Below, one piece after another: positions 15,001-24,509 of a stretch of DNA of 64,000 nucleotides. Source of the stretch: Branchipolynoe longqiensis (lineage: Eukaryota > Annelida > Polychaeta > Phyllodocida > Polynoidae); contig CM059203.1 in assembly GCA_030323885.1 (NCBI GenBank), positions 5,875,297 to 5,939,296 of the forward strand, read 5' to 3'. A program made the position numbers and the translations under genes. Position 1 is the stretch's first letter, and every line of letters begins with the position of its first letter. The notes beneath the pieces were generated by a model. It did no database searches, was not told the origin of the DNA, and was given only the letters and a program-made list of their open reading frames with translations.

Positions 15001-16481
15001 AGGCTGGAATTACTGATCCATCTGACAGCTTGATTGACCAAGGTGGTCACACTTCAGAAGGTTCAATTTTAGAGCAAGAGGATATCAATGAGAAGCCCGG
15101 TGTGAAAAAGGCTGGAATTACTGAACCGTCTGACATCTTGTTATACAAAGGTGGTCACACTCCAGAAGGTTCAAATGTCCAGCAACAGGATGTCAGTGAG
15201 AAAACCAATGTTGTAAGTCACCATACCATCAGTGATAAGACTGTCAGCAAAGAACTTGCTGTCAAGAAGCCAATCGGTAAGAAAACTGGTAGTGTGGAGA
15301 GCATCGTAGAAGAGATCTTTGATGCAGTCAAGCGAATTGAAATGCGAATTGCTAACACTGAAATTGATAGTGCAATTAGAAAGGATGTCAGCGCTGACGG
15401 TGTTGAGAAGGATGTCGTGAGAAGAGAATCCGTGCCTGAGTGTGAATCTGAATCTCTCCATATCGAGATGCACCGTACTGAATCAGGCAGTTGCAGTCCT
15501 GAAGTTAATAGAAGGCATCAGGTCCATCCGGCAGTCGAAGTTGGCATTTGCAAAGAAAAAGCCACTGAAAAGAATGTCCAAATTAAGAAAAGCACCCATG
15601 TGACATTTGCTGACAATGAAGAACATTCGCTAAATGATGACATACGAGATAATCAGGATATTGCGCGAAAACACCTGACTACATCGACAGAAGTTGCTAT
15701 CAATGAAAGCATCACTAGTCATAAGGAAGAACAAATCGCATGCTTTCCTAAGGAGGCTGCAAGAAGTGAATATACAGATTTCAAGGAAAATGTCTGTACC
15801 GATCAAGGTATCCCAAAGGAAAGGATCACAATGAAGTCTTCTCAACGAAGAAGGGACATGCAACTTAGAAGAGCTGAGTATGTTGCAAGACCATTCTGTG
15901 ATGACCTTGAGGCAATTAGCCTCAATGATCCTGCGTATTCTGCTAAGCGCTTTGCTGACGTTAAAGCAGCTGTCAATGCTGTCAAGATGGAATCTGCTTG
16001 TCGTACTGACAGCAAGATGGAAATGGAGGTTGTAGAAACAATGGAGACTACAGATCTAATTGCAGTAGATGCCAAAGGTGTCAAGATAGAAAAGCCCAAC
16101 ACAGACGATGGAGCTAATGCGAAGGAAATTGCCCGAAGGAAGGATAGTGTTTCCATTGAGCCTCCGTCATATTCTGAGATCACCCAGACACAAGCCACCG
16201 CAGTCAAGAAAGAGCGGCCGCTAAGTGGAATCGACTTGCTTGACGTCATCATGGACAACCTCGGTGAATATGAGGACTATCTCCAGAAGGTTAATTCCGC
16301 TCCTTTCGGTGATGAGGTGTTGATCACTGATGGTGTCCCACAGGGGGAGGAAGAGGGGGACAGGGAGGGCGTTTGGGAATCTGGGGATTTTGGAGTGGAG
16401 GAAATACGTGGCTGGCCACCAATTGGGATTAAGTTGAACTCCGCTGGAGGAAGTACGCATGATCTGCAGAGTCGCGAACAG
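1..16481 (+). CDS. Giant acidic repeat protein, single huge exon (5' partial, ends at a splice donor)
   Basis: The frame is open from the window edge (codons start at base 3; first ATG at 15), so the true start may lie upstream. It runs about 5,490 codons without a stop to a strong donor, CAG|GTATGT, at 16481/16482 in phase 0. The product is rich in Asp, Glu, Ser, Thr and Val, has no signal peptide or globular enzyme motif that I can see, and is probably mostly disordered. Residues counted from base 9, in order: diverged LGE(C/F/W) repeats (50-280); five YDN(V/L) motifs (Y364, 384, 425, 447, 541); Val/Thr repeats (780-1340); TPPFP-bearing acidic modules (1930-3130 and later); about 40 heptads (3165-3443); DREV modules; a triple 36-residue repeat (near 4960-5065); and a Lys/Arg-richer end. 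Giant single exons of disordered sequence are known in cytoskeletal linkers such as giant ankyrins and MAP1/futsch, but nothing here identifies the family. The reading frame is certain; the function is unknown. Confidence 0.9.
150..860 (+). repeat. Diverged LGE-type repeats in the giant protein
   Basis: The motif (V/A/L)xGE followed by C, F or W recurs about every 30-45 residues (ALGECGD, VFGEW, VHGEC, VLGEF, VLGECTM, LLGEF), each followed by an acidic or Ser-rich spacer. The copies are old and diverged, unlike the fresh tandem copies further on. Their role is not known. Confidence 0.6.
2430..2697 (+). repeat. Two 132-bp (44-residue) in-frame tandem repeats
   Basis: The stretch beginning HD(E/K)PLEDS and ending near FVPAAI occurs twice head to tail, the second copy 132 bases after the first, with only a few substitutions. 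Both copies keep the reading frame. Confidence 0.8.
3055..3700 (+). repeat. 96-bp (32-residue) VTDT repeat array
   Basis: The peptide TVTDTV recurs at a 96-base spacing (about 3066, 3161, 3257, 3353, 3448, 3546, 3641). Each 32-residue unit is two similar 16-residue halves, one near ATVTDTVKPHKESIQA and one near AAVTESGMIYDTPIQV. Alternate units differ (SGMIYDTP versus PDKIHDTP), giving a 192-base higher-order dimer. Looser relatives extend over 2340-4030. Confidence 0.85.
7041..9070 (+). repeat. 795-810-bp coding tandem repeats (2.5 copies)
   Basis: The anchor AACACAAA(A/G)G starts at 7041, 7851 and 8646, so the periods are 810 and 795 bases (270 and 265 residues). The second and third copies are nearly identical until the third breaks off near 9040-9070. 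Each full copy carries three TPPFP motifs, plus degraded PQFPV and PISSAD modules. Frame is preserved throughout. The high identity of copies 2 and 3 indicates a recent duplication. Confidence 0.9.
9500..10335 (+). repeat. About 40 heptads (21-bp minisatellite) encoding a possible long coiled coil
   Basis: The unit is seven residues near VQS(V/A)(A/T)DE, repeated about 40 times without an indel. Val falls at position a and Val/Ala at d, with Glu at g, which is the classical coiled-coil heptad spacing. At DNA level it is a 21-bp minisatellite. It leaves long open frames on both strands, which are by-products and not genes. Confidence 0.9.
14889..15204 (+). repeat. Three 108-bp (36-residue) in-frame repeats
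   Basis: The stretch KAGITEPSD followed by GGHTSEGS and EQED recurs with GCTGG anchors at 14895, 15003 and 15111, an exact 108-base period. The three copies differ by scattered substitutions and keep frame. Confidence 0.85.
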
Positions 16482-16487
16482 GTATGT
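16482..16487 (+). promoter_or_regulatory. Splice donor ending the giant exon
   Basis: CAG|GTATGT is close to the consensus donor. Just beyond it the sequence becomes AT-rich, and the frame's stop (16587-16589) lies inside SINE-derived DNA. The hydrophobic stretch LLLLCFICFIMLVI encoded after the donor is therefore best read as translated intron and not as a membrane anchor. Confidence 0.75.
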
Positions 16488-16560
16488 CATGGAGGCATCT
16501 TTTATACAAAGTTATTATTGTTGTGTTTCATTTGTTTTATTATGTTGGTGATCTATCAAT

Positions 16561-16668
16561 CATGGGGCAGCACTATAAAGTTGCCATGAGTCACAAGTTG
16601 GTACCCATCCTGATATGACCTTAGATGTTGCTAGGACATAAAACAACAACAAACATACAACAAACAAT
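16561..16668 (+). mobile_element. SINE-A 3' fragment
   Basis: Contains the family core (GGGGCAGCACTATAAAG, CGGTACCC-like, GACCTTAGATGTTGCTAGGA) and the AACAACAACAAACA tail. It supplies the stop codon of the frame that reads through the donor. Confidence 0.8.
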
Positions 16669-16829
16669 CCTTCCATTGAATAATCCCCATATTGTTTGGA
16701 GATCTTTTAACAATATTGTCAAGATATATCTAAAATATATGAAGGTGGGTTGGTTGAGCCAGGATATTGCGACTGAGTAGGATGTTGCATAATGGTTTCA
16801 GTGACAGTCTCCAAATGAGGCGGCACTAT

Positions 16830-17228
16830 AGGGCTTGAACCATAATTGAGTCAAACCAATGACTTAAATATTGACAGTTGTGTATTCCTAGCCAGGCACT
16901 CAGCATTATCAGGATAGGGCAAGGACTGGTTGACTCAGTGTCAGGATAATGTGACCAAGGGGGATATCAGGTCATGGTGCTGGCAGCCTGGTCTCCCAGT
17001 GGGGTGGTACTATAAGGTAACAATGAGTGCACACTGTCACAAGTCGGTACCCATCCTAATATGACCTCAGATGTTGCTATGATGTAAAACTCCAACTACC
17101 AACCAAGAACGAACCATGAATCAACCAGAAACCAACCAGAAACCAAACCAACAAAGTCTTATCCATTTCAACACTTGCGGTCCTGATATGACCTTAGATG
17201 TTGCAAGGACCTACAATTCCAACAACCG
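16830..17228 (+). mobile_element. SINE-A copy plus a tail fragment
   Basis: Runs from a degenerate head (GAGTCAAACCAATGACTT) through the body (GGATAGGGCAAGGACTGG, GATATCAGGTCATGGTGC) to an A2-type tail (CTCCAACTACCAACC). A second tail fragment (CTGATATGACCTTAGATGTT) follows at 17180. Confidence 0.75.
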
Positions 17229-17249
17229 ACCATTAATTGCGTCCTATCC

Positions 17250-17345
17250 CAGCTGCCACCCTTCCCCTCCCTCCCCCTCCCTCTTCCCCCTCTCCCCTCC
17301 CTTCCCCCTCCCCCCTCCTCCCCCTCCCCCCCCCCTCCCCCCTCA
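17250..17345. repeat. C-rich polypyrimidine tract
   Basis: About 95 bases of almost pure C and T, with runs up to ten C. The complementary strand has many G-runs and could form G-quadruplexes. Confidence 0.85.
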
Positions 17346-17610
17346 CACGTGACATTCTACTCACCGTTGGCTGACACAATAACAACACCAACGCTCTGCA
17401 AGTACCCTGTCAACCAGAGTGCATGTGTACAAAACACCGCTTCACAGAAAGAAAACTAATACAAAAAATGAACAAAGACAAGAAGCCGACGCAACTTAGG
17501 CCAAATAAAAAAGAATTGGTGATCATCCTTTTGAAATAAAAATCAAGGTCGAGAGGGTGTTTTTTATTTTTATGTTTTATTTTTTATTTTTGAAGTAGAC
17601 GCAATAGGTA
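17346..17610. other. Unassigned intronic DNA
   Basis: AT-rich, with a T-rich stretch near 17555-17595. No gene, RNA or repeat recognised. Confidence 0.5.
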
Positions 17611-17760
17611 ACCAGACGCGATTGCCGAATGAGTTGAGCGCCTGACTCCTGTTCTGGTAGGTCGTGTGATTCAAACTCCTGGATTCGAACACTGGCCGAG
17701 TCAAACCAATGACCTAAAAATTGATGCAAAAATTGAATTGCTGCTAGACCGATGCATTCC
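17611..17760 (+). mobile_element. SINE-A head, degenerate
   Basis: tRNA-like head with an A-box-like TGCCGAATGAG and a B-box-like GGATTCGAAC, then GAGTCAAACCAATGACCT. The body is missing. Confidence 0.65.
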
Positions 17761-18097
17761 TAACAGCTAAGAAAATAAAAATAAAAATTCAGGGGCGGCG
17801 GAATTTTCAGGCATGGGAGGGGACGATCACCAATTTTTAATTTATTTATTTGGCCTTACATCGCCCCCTGTGTACATATGTCTCAAGAGCTGTCCCCCAA
17901 GATGTAGTAGGCGTTGTCTTTCACCCTCTTCAGATGTGTGTGAGCTGTGGGTGTGGGTGGGTGGGTGGAGGGAATGGTCTGTGAGCGGGGGGGGGGCGGG
18001 GTAGGGGTTTTCCCTCAGGTAACAACAACCAAGAGGATGTTAGAAAAGCAGCAAGGTTTGGAAAATTACAAATCTGTCGCTGGTTCCGTCATTCCCC

Positions 18098-18414
18098 ATG
18101 TATGTCCTAGCAACATCTAAGGTATATATCAGAACGGGTACCGACTTGTGACAGTGCGCACTCATAGCGACTTTAGAGTGCTGCCACACTGGGATACCAG
18201 GCCACCGTCACAATGACCTGATATCCTACTCAGTCACATTATCCTGATACCGAACCAACCAGTCCTTCCCCTATCCTAGTAATGCCAATAGCCAGGCTAG
18301 CAAGCGACTAGTATCAATTTGTTAAGTCATTGCTTTGACTCGACTGGGATTCGAACTCCGGACCTTCCGCATGGGAAGTCTGTGCTCTACCAATTCGGCT
18401 ACCGCGTCCGGTGA
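18098..18414 (-). mobile_element. SINE-A copy, near full length
   Basis: Reverse-strand copy from the tail (GTCCTAGCAACATCTAAGG) to the tRNA-like head (ATTCGAACTCC, CCAATTCGGC). The head is of the A2 type, like those at 20283 and 42829. Confidence 0.85.
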
Positions 18415-18532
18415 TCATAGTCAAGGAAGCATATCGTAGGTTTGTGTAGGCTATTCCATTCATTCAAGATTTCTGATTCTGCGAAGTTCTAAAAGCTAAG
18501 ACTCGAATCTGTAGCTGTGTAGGCAGGCTCAC

Positions 18533-19148
18533 ACTTGCTATCCGGACCGCACTTTGTCCACACCTCTCTCTATCTCCTCTCCGCCGGCCTTGCTCCTCCT
18601 TGATATGTCTGAAAAGAGTTACAGCAGGGGGGGCCCGCCGGCATTTCACTTTCTACTCTTACTCTGTCCGTGTCTATGGCTCGCTGGTTGGTTGCCATAG
18701 AGCAGATAGACACGGTCCTTTGACTCAACTCTCCTCATTTCTCTTTCCTATACTCTACCCTTTTTTTTTCTCCCAGGCATACTCCTCCCCCTGACCAGGG
18801 CAGTTGTGTGCTTGGGTGGGGTCCCGTACCTTTACGTTTTCTCTCGCTTTGTTCTCGTTGCTGGAACCACCGCTGCACCCATCTTTAACCGCCCTTCCTC
18901 GAAACCCTTTCTGCTGTCGACTGGATACAAGTGCCAACTATCGCTCAACTACCGCTGGACCGAAGAGATTTGGTGCCACCTCAACGCTTCACTGTTACAA
19001 TGTTGTAAATATGTCCCCAGCTTCTACAACACTCCCTACCGAAGTTAAGTCTTCAACCAAAGATTGGGACGATTTATCGGAGCCTCTCTATTAATGTTAC
19101 AGTTCTGCAACCAGTAACCGTCGTAAGGTTACAAACCACCCCCAAAGC
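18533..19148. repeat. About 615-bp dispersed repeat, copy 1 (LTR-like or retroposed)
   Basis: Shares about 570 bp with 25852-26430: CCGGACCGCACT, a T-run followed by CTCCCAGGCATACT, and an end of GTCGTAAGGTTACA. It is flanked by a direct repeat, TGTAGGCAGGCT, at about 18522 and 19149. The 12-base length fits target-primed retroposition better than the 4-6 bases usual for LTR elements. No open protein frame is conserved between the copies. Confidence 0.65.
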
Positions 19149-19150
19149 AT

Positions 19151-19667
19151 GTAGGCAGGCTATGGTGAAATCAATACAGAAAAAGAGAAAGGAAGAATAT
19201 GAAGTGTAAAGAAGAAGAGAGAGTCAAGCCCTCTGGTTTATTATTTATATGGTTACATGGGTTCATTGTAGAGTATCACCCCCCGCCCCTTTCCCCCAAT
19301 GGGAAACAAGCATTCTTGACTCTACCAATAGGGATCCAGCATTCCTGGTCCCCATGGCTACCAGTGATCTGCCCACCACCACCAAGCTATATGGCCCCAT
19401 GGCCACCACCAACCTTGAGCTTTGCGTGTGGTGATCCCTATCCCAGCAGAGAGGGGTAGGCCCTGAGTGCACTCACACCCAGACCTACCAGCACCACTAT
19501 GTCCATTTACATCCCACTCAGGCACCACCAACCCATACGGATAGTGATAATCCCATTATCGCATGTAATAAGCTCTGGAGTCCCTTACCCCCCCCCCTCC
19601 ACTCGTGGCGTGGGGGTGGGGGGTCTGGCCCTCCTCGCCGGCCCCCTGCGCGGGGTGCCACATGCCA
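19151..19667. other. Unassigned DNA
   Basis: No gene recognised. Short open frames here have no repeat or family support. Confidence 0.45.
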
Positions 19668-19900
19668 CTCGCTCGAAAGTTTTTTGGCTCTTCTCAGGTG
19701 AGCGTCCTAAACATTGGCCCACTAAGTCTGTTTTGTTTGTTGTTGTTTTATGTCCTAGCAGCTTCTAAGGTTATATCAGGACGGGTACAGACTTGTGACA
19801 GCGTGCACTCATGGTGACTTTATAGTGCTGCCCCACTGAGAGACCAGGTCGCACCGGGCGCGGTGGCCGAATCGGTAGAGCACGGGCCTCGCTTGTGGGA
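19668..19900 (+). repeat. Left arm of a 225-bp inverted repeat (with 21255-21490)
   Basis: The arm holds unique flank (GCTCTTCTCAGGTGAGCG, CACTAAGTCTG), a reverse SINE-A tail and the start of a forward SINE-A2 head. All of it recurs in inverse order and orientation at 21255-21490. Confidence 0.75.
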
Positions 19901-20282
19901 GATCATGAGTTCAGTTCCCATTTGAGTCAAACCAATGACTTATGAAATTTATATTTATCACTTCCTAGCCACATGGATACCAGTGGTCTGCCCACCACCA
20001 CCAATATATATATACATACATGCACCTGGCGACCTACACCGAATAGAACATTTGCATTCCTCCCTATGCCATATATCGGAATATTTTACAGAGTGTTTGG
20101 GAGAGGGCTACAGTGAGTGAGGTGAGTTGCACTCATCTCACCTCGCCCAGGCCCGTCCTGATATTACCTTCGATGTTGCCAGGACGTAAACCTCCAACAA
20201 CCAAGCAACATCGCCAGGTAAAACTGCTGCGCATTGCATTAACCAAGCTGAGGTTGGTTGCATCAGAGAGCCGTACTGAGCC

Positions 20283-20371
20283 AAAGACCGGACGCAGTAG
20301 CCGAATCGGAAGAGTGCAGGCTTCCCTTGCGGAAGGTCAGGCATTTGAATCCCAGCCGAGTCAAACCCTAA
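20283..20371 (+). mobile_element. SINE-A2 head, interrupted
   Basis: tRNA-like head (GTAGCCGAATCGG, then GAATCCCAGCCGAGTCAAA). The body resumes at 20837, so the 465-bp CCGGA-word element was inserted in this SINE. A tail fragment of another copy lies at 20150-20207. Confidence 0.75.
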
Positions 20372-20836
20372 GCGCCTGTCACACCTTACCGGACTAGTCC
20401 GGTGCTCTCCGGTACACAAAATGTATCGAAATGTATTGAAATGGACCGTAATTGGGTCAATTGCCGCCGGACAACCGGACAAGTACCGTACATGTACCGT
20501 ACATGTACCGGACGAGTACCGGACGAGAACCGGACACGTAACGGATGGTTACCGGACATGCACCGGACAAAACGGACAAACCAAACACCAACCGGACACC
20601 AACGGATGGGTACCGGACATGTACGGATGGGTACCGGACATACCGGACACCAACCGGACACGTCAGTCCGGTGGTGCCCAGTAGAAGTTTTGTGCATGTT
20701 CAAAACTTGTACCGGACACCGCCGGAAACCACCGGACACCGCCGGGTGGGTACCGGACATGTACCGGACATCGCCGTACAGTACCGGAGAGTGTCCGGTT
20801 CTCGTCCGGTTCCCCAGTCCGGTGACTGGGCCTTTA
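20372..20836. mobile_element. Word-repeat MITE, CCGGA type, copy 1
   Basis: Flanked by TAA on both sides (20369-20371, 20837-20839), inside a SINE. Ends are GCGCCTGTCACACC and an imperfect inverse. The pentamer CCGGA or its complement occurs about 25 times, mostly as ACCGGACA at roughly 10-20-base spacing. At 20685-20708 is a hairpin with arms AAGTTTTG and CAAAACTT and an 8-base loop. No coding frame is evident, so it is non-autonomous. The 3-base TWA target suggests PIF/Harbinger (inference). Confidence 0.75.
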
Positions 20837-20945
20837 TAAACTTGACTTATAAAATTGATATTCGTCACTTCCTAGCCTGAGGCTCGGCGTTAATAGGATA
20901 GGGCAAAGACTGTGTCAGGATAATGTGACTGTGTGATATCAGATC
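20837..20945 (+). mobile_element. SINE-A body, continuation after the insertion
   Basis: ATTGATATTCGTCACTTCC, AGGATAGGGCAAAGACTG and GATATCAGATCATGG follow in family order, rejoining the head at 20283. Confidence 0.75.
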
Positions 20946-20962
20946 ATGGAGCTGCGACTTGC

Positions 20963-21291
20963 TTGGTTGTTGGTGTTTTATGTCCTGGCAACATCTATGG
21001 TCATATCAGCATGGCTACTGACTTGTGACAGTGTGCACTCATGGCGACTTTATAATGCTGTCCCACTGGGAAATCAGGCCATCAGCACCATGACCTGATA
21101 TCCCACTTAGTCAAATTATCCTGACACTGACCTAACCAGTCCTTGCCATATCCTATTAATGCCAAGCGCAGGGCTAGGAAGTGATAAGTATCGATTTTAT
21201 AAGTCATTGGTTTGACTTGACCGGGAACAGAACTCCCGATCTTGCGCATGCAAGGCCAGCACTCTCCCGATTCGGCCACCGCACCTGGTGC
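20963..21291 (-). mobile_element. SINE-A2 copy
   Basis: Reverse-strand copy from GTCCTGGCAACATCTA to the head (CCGATTCGGCCACCGCACC). It is joined directly to a forward SINE 3' piece at 21292-21403. Confidence 0.85.
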
Positions 21292-21490
21292 GACCTGGTC
21301 TCTCAGTGGGACAGCACTATAAAGTTGCCATGAGTATGCACTGTCACAAGTCTGTACCCGTCCTGATATAACCTTAGAAGTTCCTAGGACGTAAAACAAC
21401 AAACAAGACAGACTTAGTGCGCCAATGTTTAGGACGCTCACCTGAGAAGAGCCAAACTGTGGCTTTCGATGGCATGTTTGCAATACCGCC
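21255..21490 (-). repeat. Right arm of the 225-bp inverted repeat
   Basis: Inverse of 19668-19900, including the non-SINE flank CGCTCACCTGAGAAGAGCC. The head-to-head SINE junction itself (CACCTGGTGCGACCTGGT) is shared, so one composite unit was copied in opposite orientation. Confidence 0.75.
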
Positions 21491-21809
21491 ACAGCGCAGT
21501 CTGTTGAAAGACACCGGAAGCAGTATTTTTTGCGTTTTTTTTGGGGTGGTCGGGTGGTGGGAGTTGGGTCTATTCCACACTGTACGCCCCTGGTCTATCT
21601 ATCTATATAGCTGCAGGTGCCTAGTTGTGGCAGACACCACCAGGAGGCGATCCCAGACAGACAGACAAGCAGGCAAGCAGACTATATCATTATACCTATT
21701 ACAGATCCGCAGTCCTTCGGAGAGAGAAAAAGGGGCCACCATCTTTTATCCGTAAACTGTCTTCGCGAATTAATTATTTTCATCGTCTCCCTGTGATGAG
21801 TTGCTCATA

Positions 21810-21938
21810 ATGGAGCACCTCGCTGAGCTGCTCTTTGAGCTGGCGATGGATATCGTTACGGGGATCTGGGGACTCTTCACCGGGTTATTCCTGGAGGCAC
21901 CGGCTGAAGAGATCCCATCAGGAGAGTCAAGGTGTTGA
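21810..21938 (+). CDS. Candidate 42-codon small ORF with a hydrophobic helix
   Basis: ATG at 21810 has A at -3 and G at +4, a strong Kozak context. The 42-residue frame begins MEHLAELLFELAMDIVTG and has a stretch of about 20 mostly hydrophobic residues (LLFELAMDIVTGIWGLFTGL) followed by a polar end. Third codon positions are mostly G or C, unlike the AT-rich surroundings. It lies in one of the few stretches without recognisable repeats (21490-22060). A GTGAGT donor-like site follows two bases after the stop. It could be a micropeptide, part of a larger spliced gene, or chance. No homology is known to me. Confidence 0.22.
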   Translation: MEHLAELLFELAMDIVTGIWGLFTGLFLEAPAEEIPSGESRC

Positions 21939-22064
21939 TGGTGAGTTCATAGTGAAGTGTGTGTGACCTATATACAGTCATCGAGCGCGTTGCTGTGACC
22001 TAGTTAATGAGAGGCTCCACGCCACCTACCCAGCGAGCTGCTTAATATGACCTACTTAGTGTTT

Positions 22065-22622
22065 GGTTGGTTGTTGGAGTTTTATATCCTGGCAACATCT
22101 AAGGTCATATACCAGACGGGAAGGCCGAATGAGTTAGAGCGTCCGTTTCCCGTGCTGGTAGATCGTGGGGTCGTGGGGTCGAACCCTGGTCGAGTCAAAC
22201 CAATGACTTAAAAATTGATACTTGGTGCTTCCTAGCCAGACGCTTGGCATTATTAGGAGAGGGCAAGGACTGGTGTGCTCAGTGTCAGGATAATGTGACT
22301 GAGTGGGATACCAGTTCATGGTGCCGGCGGCCTGGTTTCCCAGTCGGTACCCATCCTGATATGACCTTAGATGTTGCTAAGACATAAAACAACAACAAAC
22401 AAACAAACAAATCTAAGGTCATATGACGAGGGGTACCGATTTGTCACCGTGCGCACTCATGGCGACTTTATAGTGCTGTCCCACTGGGAAATCAGACTGC
22501 TGCCACCATGATCTGATTGATATCCCAGTCACATTATCCTGACATTGAGCCAACCAGTCCTTAATCTATTATAATAATGCCGAGTGCCAGGCTAGAAAGT
22601 GACAAGTATCAAGTTTTAAGTC
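22065..22622 (-). mobile_element. Older SINE-A copy, split by a younger SINE
   Basis: The reverse-strand tail (GTTTTATATCCTGGCAACA) lies at 22065-22110 and the body continues at 22412-22622. The two parts are separated by a forward SINE and overlap by the duplicated target. Confidence 0.85.
22111..22411 (+). mobile_element. Young SINE-A1 inserted in a SINE, 13-bp target duplication
   Basis: Full element from ACCAGACGGGAAGGCCG (A box GGCCGAATGAG) through a B-box-like GGTCGAACCC to an AACAAACAAACAAA tail. The target duplication TCTAAGGTCATAT stands at 22098-22110 and 22412-22424. The A-rich tail and 13-base duplication show LINE-type retroposition. Confidence 0.92.
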
Positions 22623-22624
22623 AA

Positions 22625-22858
22625 AATGAGATATTTTGAGTGCAAACATGGAAAATTAGTTTTGACAAGCTTGCCAAAACTCTGACACCATAGACTTCTT
22701 CAGTAACAGGTTCTGTTAAATTGACTCAGTATTCCCTTCTACGTAGAAACAAATGCTTAATAAGTGCATCAGTATCTAAGTTAGATATGTAAAATCAAAT
22801 CTAGATAATTGGTTTGGTTTTGAAAATTTGATATTTCATCAGACTATGCAGCTTTAAT
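22625..22858 (+). mobile_element. TTAA MITE (M1), 5'-truncated
   Basis: Carries the M1 interior (CTTGCCAAAACTCTGACACC, TCTAAGTTAGATATGTA) and a near-intact right end, CATCAGACTATGCAGCTTTAA. A diverged relative lies at about 23105-23250. Confidence 0.8.
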
Positions 22859-22869
22859 TGTGCATGTTT

Positions 22870-23100
22870 CTAGAAAAAAAGAAAAAGGGAAAAGAAATTG
22901 TTGTTAAAGAAGTACACAACGGCAAAGAAACACAACACCTAGTCCTTTAAAAAAACACCGGCTATGACGTAGGTTAATTTCCGAGAGCCACAACAAATCC
23001 ACGTATCTGCTCGCGCAGCATCCCCCTTCCCGAAATAATAACTTCCGGTGAGTAGTTCTCCCAGCTCCCACCAGGGGTGGCTTGTTTGTTGGAGCTTCAG
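22870..23100. other. Unassigned DNA
   Basis: No recognised feature between two MITE remnants. Confidence 0.4.
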
Positions 23101-23345
23101 GGAAAAATAAATAGTCTATGTTTGACCACCAAATATCTCAAAAGTTATTCATTTCAAATAAAAGTTACAAGTTAGATTATAACTATCAATCTAATATGTT
23201 TATCTCAGAAACTAACAGAACCTCAAATCAATCGACCCATGACAGGCTTCCACAAATGATGGGTTAGTAAATTGACTTATAGCTAGCAATAAACAGATAA
23301 ATCAATAAATCAATTTTAATTTTATTTAATACCGGTGTGTGTATT

Positions 23346-23884
23346 AGCAATACCTCAGGGAGTTTGACGCCCCTGCCTTGCAGAGTTGTAAACCATTGCC
23401 TTGTGGTACAGGTCCTTGACAGAACCGAAGGCTAAGGGAGCAAACCCTAAACAGAAAACCATGTCACTGTGGCAGCATTAAGGGCGGTTGATGTATGGAA
23501 CTCCCAACATCTCCCGACCAGCCACTGCAGGGACAAATAGTTTTGCGCCTGTCTTGACATGTTCTTGCCGGTGTGAAACCTCTATTTGCTCCCCGAGAGA
23601 GTGCCGCTGGTAACTTGCAAAAGCCAGCAGCACTTCAACACTTTTGCAGGCAGCTTTCATGAAATGTACAACCGCACAAAACACCATACCGGCTCGGTCG
23701 TCGCCCGGGTTACCAAGGACCGCGCTGCTCGAGCTCATCTTCCGTCGACAGCGGAAAATCAGCTAGGAGGACCACAACGCAACAGCAACTCTCACAGCAG
23801 AGAGCTAAATGGAGAGCGGCAGTCAAGTAATGAAAGCAGTCTTTGTGGCATCGTGACCGACAGCATGATGATGATGATGATGTG
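23346..23884 (-). mobile_element. Tc1/mariner-like short element interior, copy A
   Basis: Matches the inside of the complete element at 30574-31200 on the opposite strand, from the CAATACCTCAGGGAGTTTGACG end to the GACAGCATGATGATGATG end. It contains extra sequence at about 23670-23780 that the other copies lack. Confidence 0.7.
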
Positions 23885-23993
23885 TATCTAAGTTGCACGT
23901 AGGATGAAATCTAAGTCAGTGCATAGTTTTTTAAAAAAAACTAAAAACTTTACGCTTTTGTTGGATTTAATCAATTTGCGGCAAGTATTATTA

Positions 23994-24348
23994 TTAAAGT
24001 TGCATAGTCTGATGAAATATCAAATTTTCAAAACCAAATAAGTTATCTAGATTTGATTTGACATATCTAACTTAGATACTGATGCACTTATTAAGCATTT
24101 GTTTCTGCGTAGAAGGCAATACTGAGTCAATTTAACAGAACTTGTTACTGAAGAAGTCTATGGTGTCAGAGTTTTGGCGTGCTTGCCAAAACTAATTTTC
24201 CATGTTTGCACTCAAAATATCTCAAAAGTTTACCATTTAAAACAAAAGTAACTTTGGACTAATGTAAAGCAGATACTAGTGATCGATCTAATATATTTAT
24301 CTCAGAAAAAATACAGAAATTCAAAACCATCGGACTATGCAACTTTAA
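23994..24348 (-). mobile_element. TTAA MITE (M1), full length
   Basis: 355 bp with inverted ends TTAAAGTTGCATAGTCTGAT and its inverse, ending in TTAA on both sides. No coding frame. TTAA ends suggest piggyBac-type mobilisation (inference); the ends do not carry the CCC usual for that group. Confidence 0.85.
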
Positions 24349-24509
24349 TTAAGGTGAATTCAAATTTATGCAAATAATAATAGTTTCATCTTAAATGTGG
24401 CCAGAATGCAAAGAGGCCGAACGGTGTTTAAAAAAGAAATCCTGTAGGCGAATCGAAGAAATACGGTAGGCCCAAAGGGGCTCCAGAAGTTGGTTGGGTG
24501 GTTGTTGTA

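Noticed and set aside
16490..16589. C-terminal transmembrane anchor of the giant protein
   Set aside because: It lies after a consensus splice donor, is encoded by AT-rich sequence and stops in a SINE. It is kept only as an alternative isoform hypothesis.
20386..20880. Thr/Gly/Arg-rich frames of 87-160 codons on both strands
   Set aside because: Produced by the CCGGAC word array of a MITE. Several frames are open at once.
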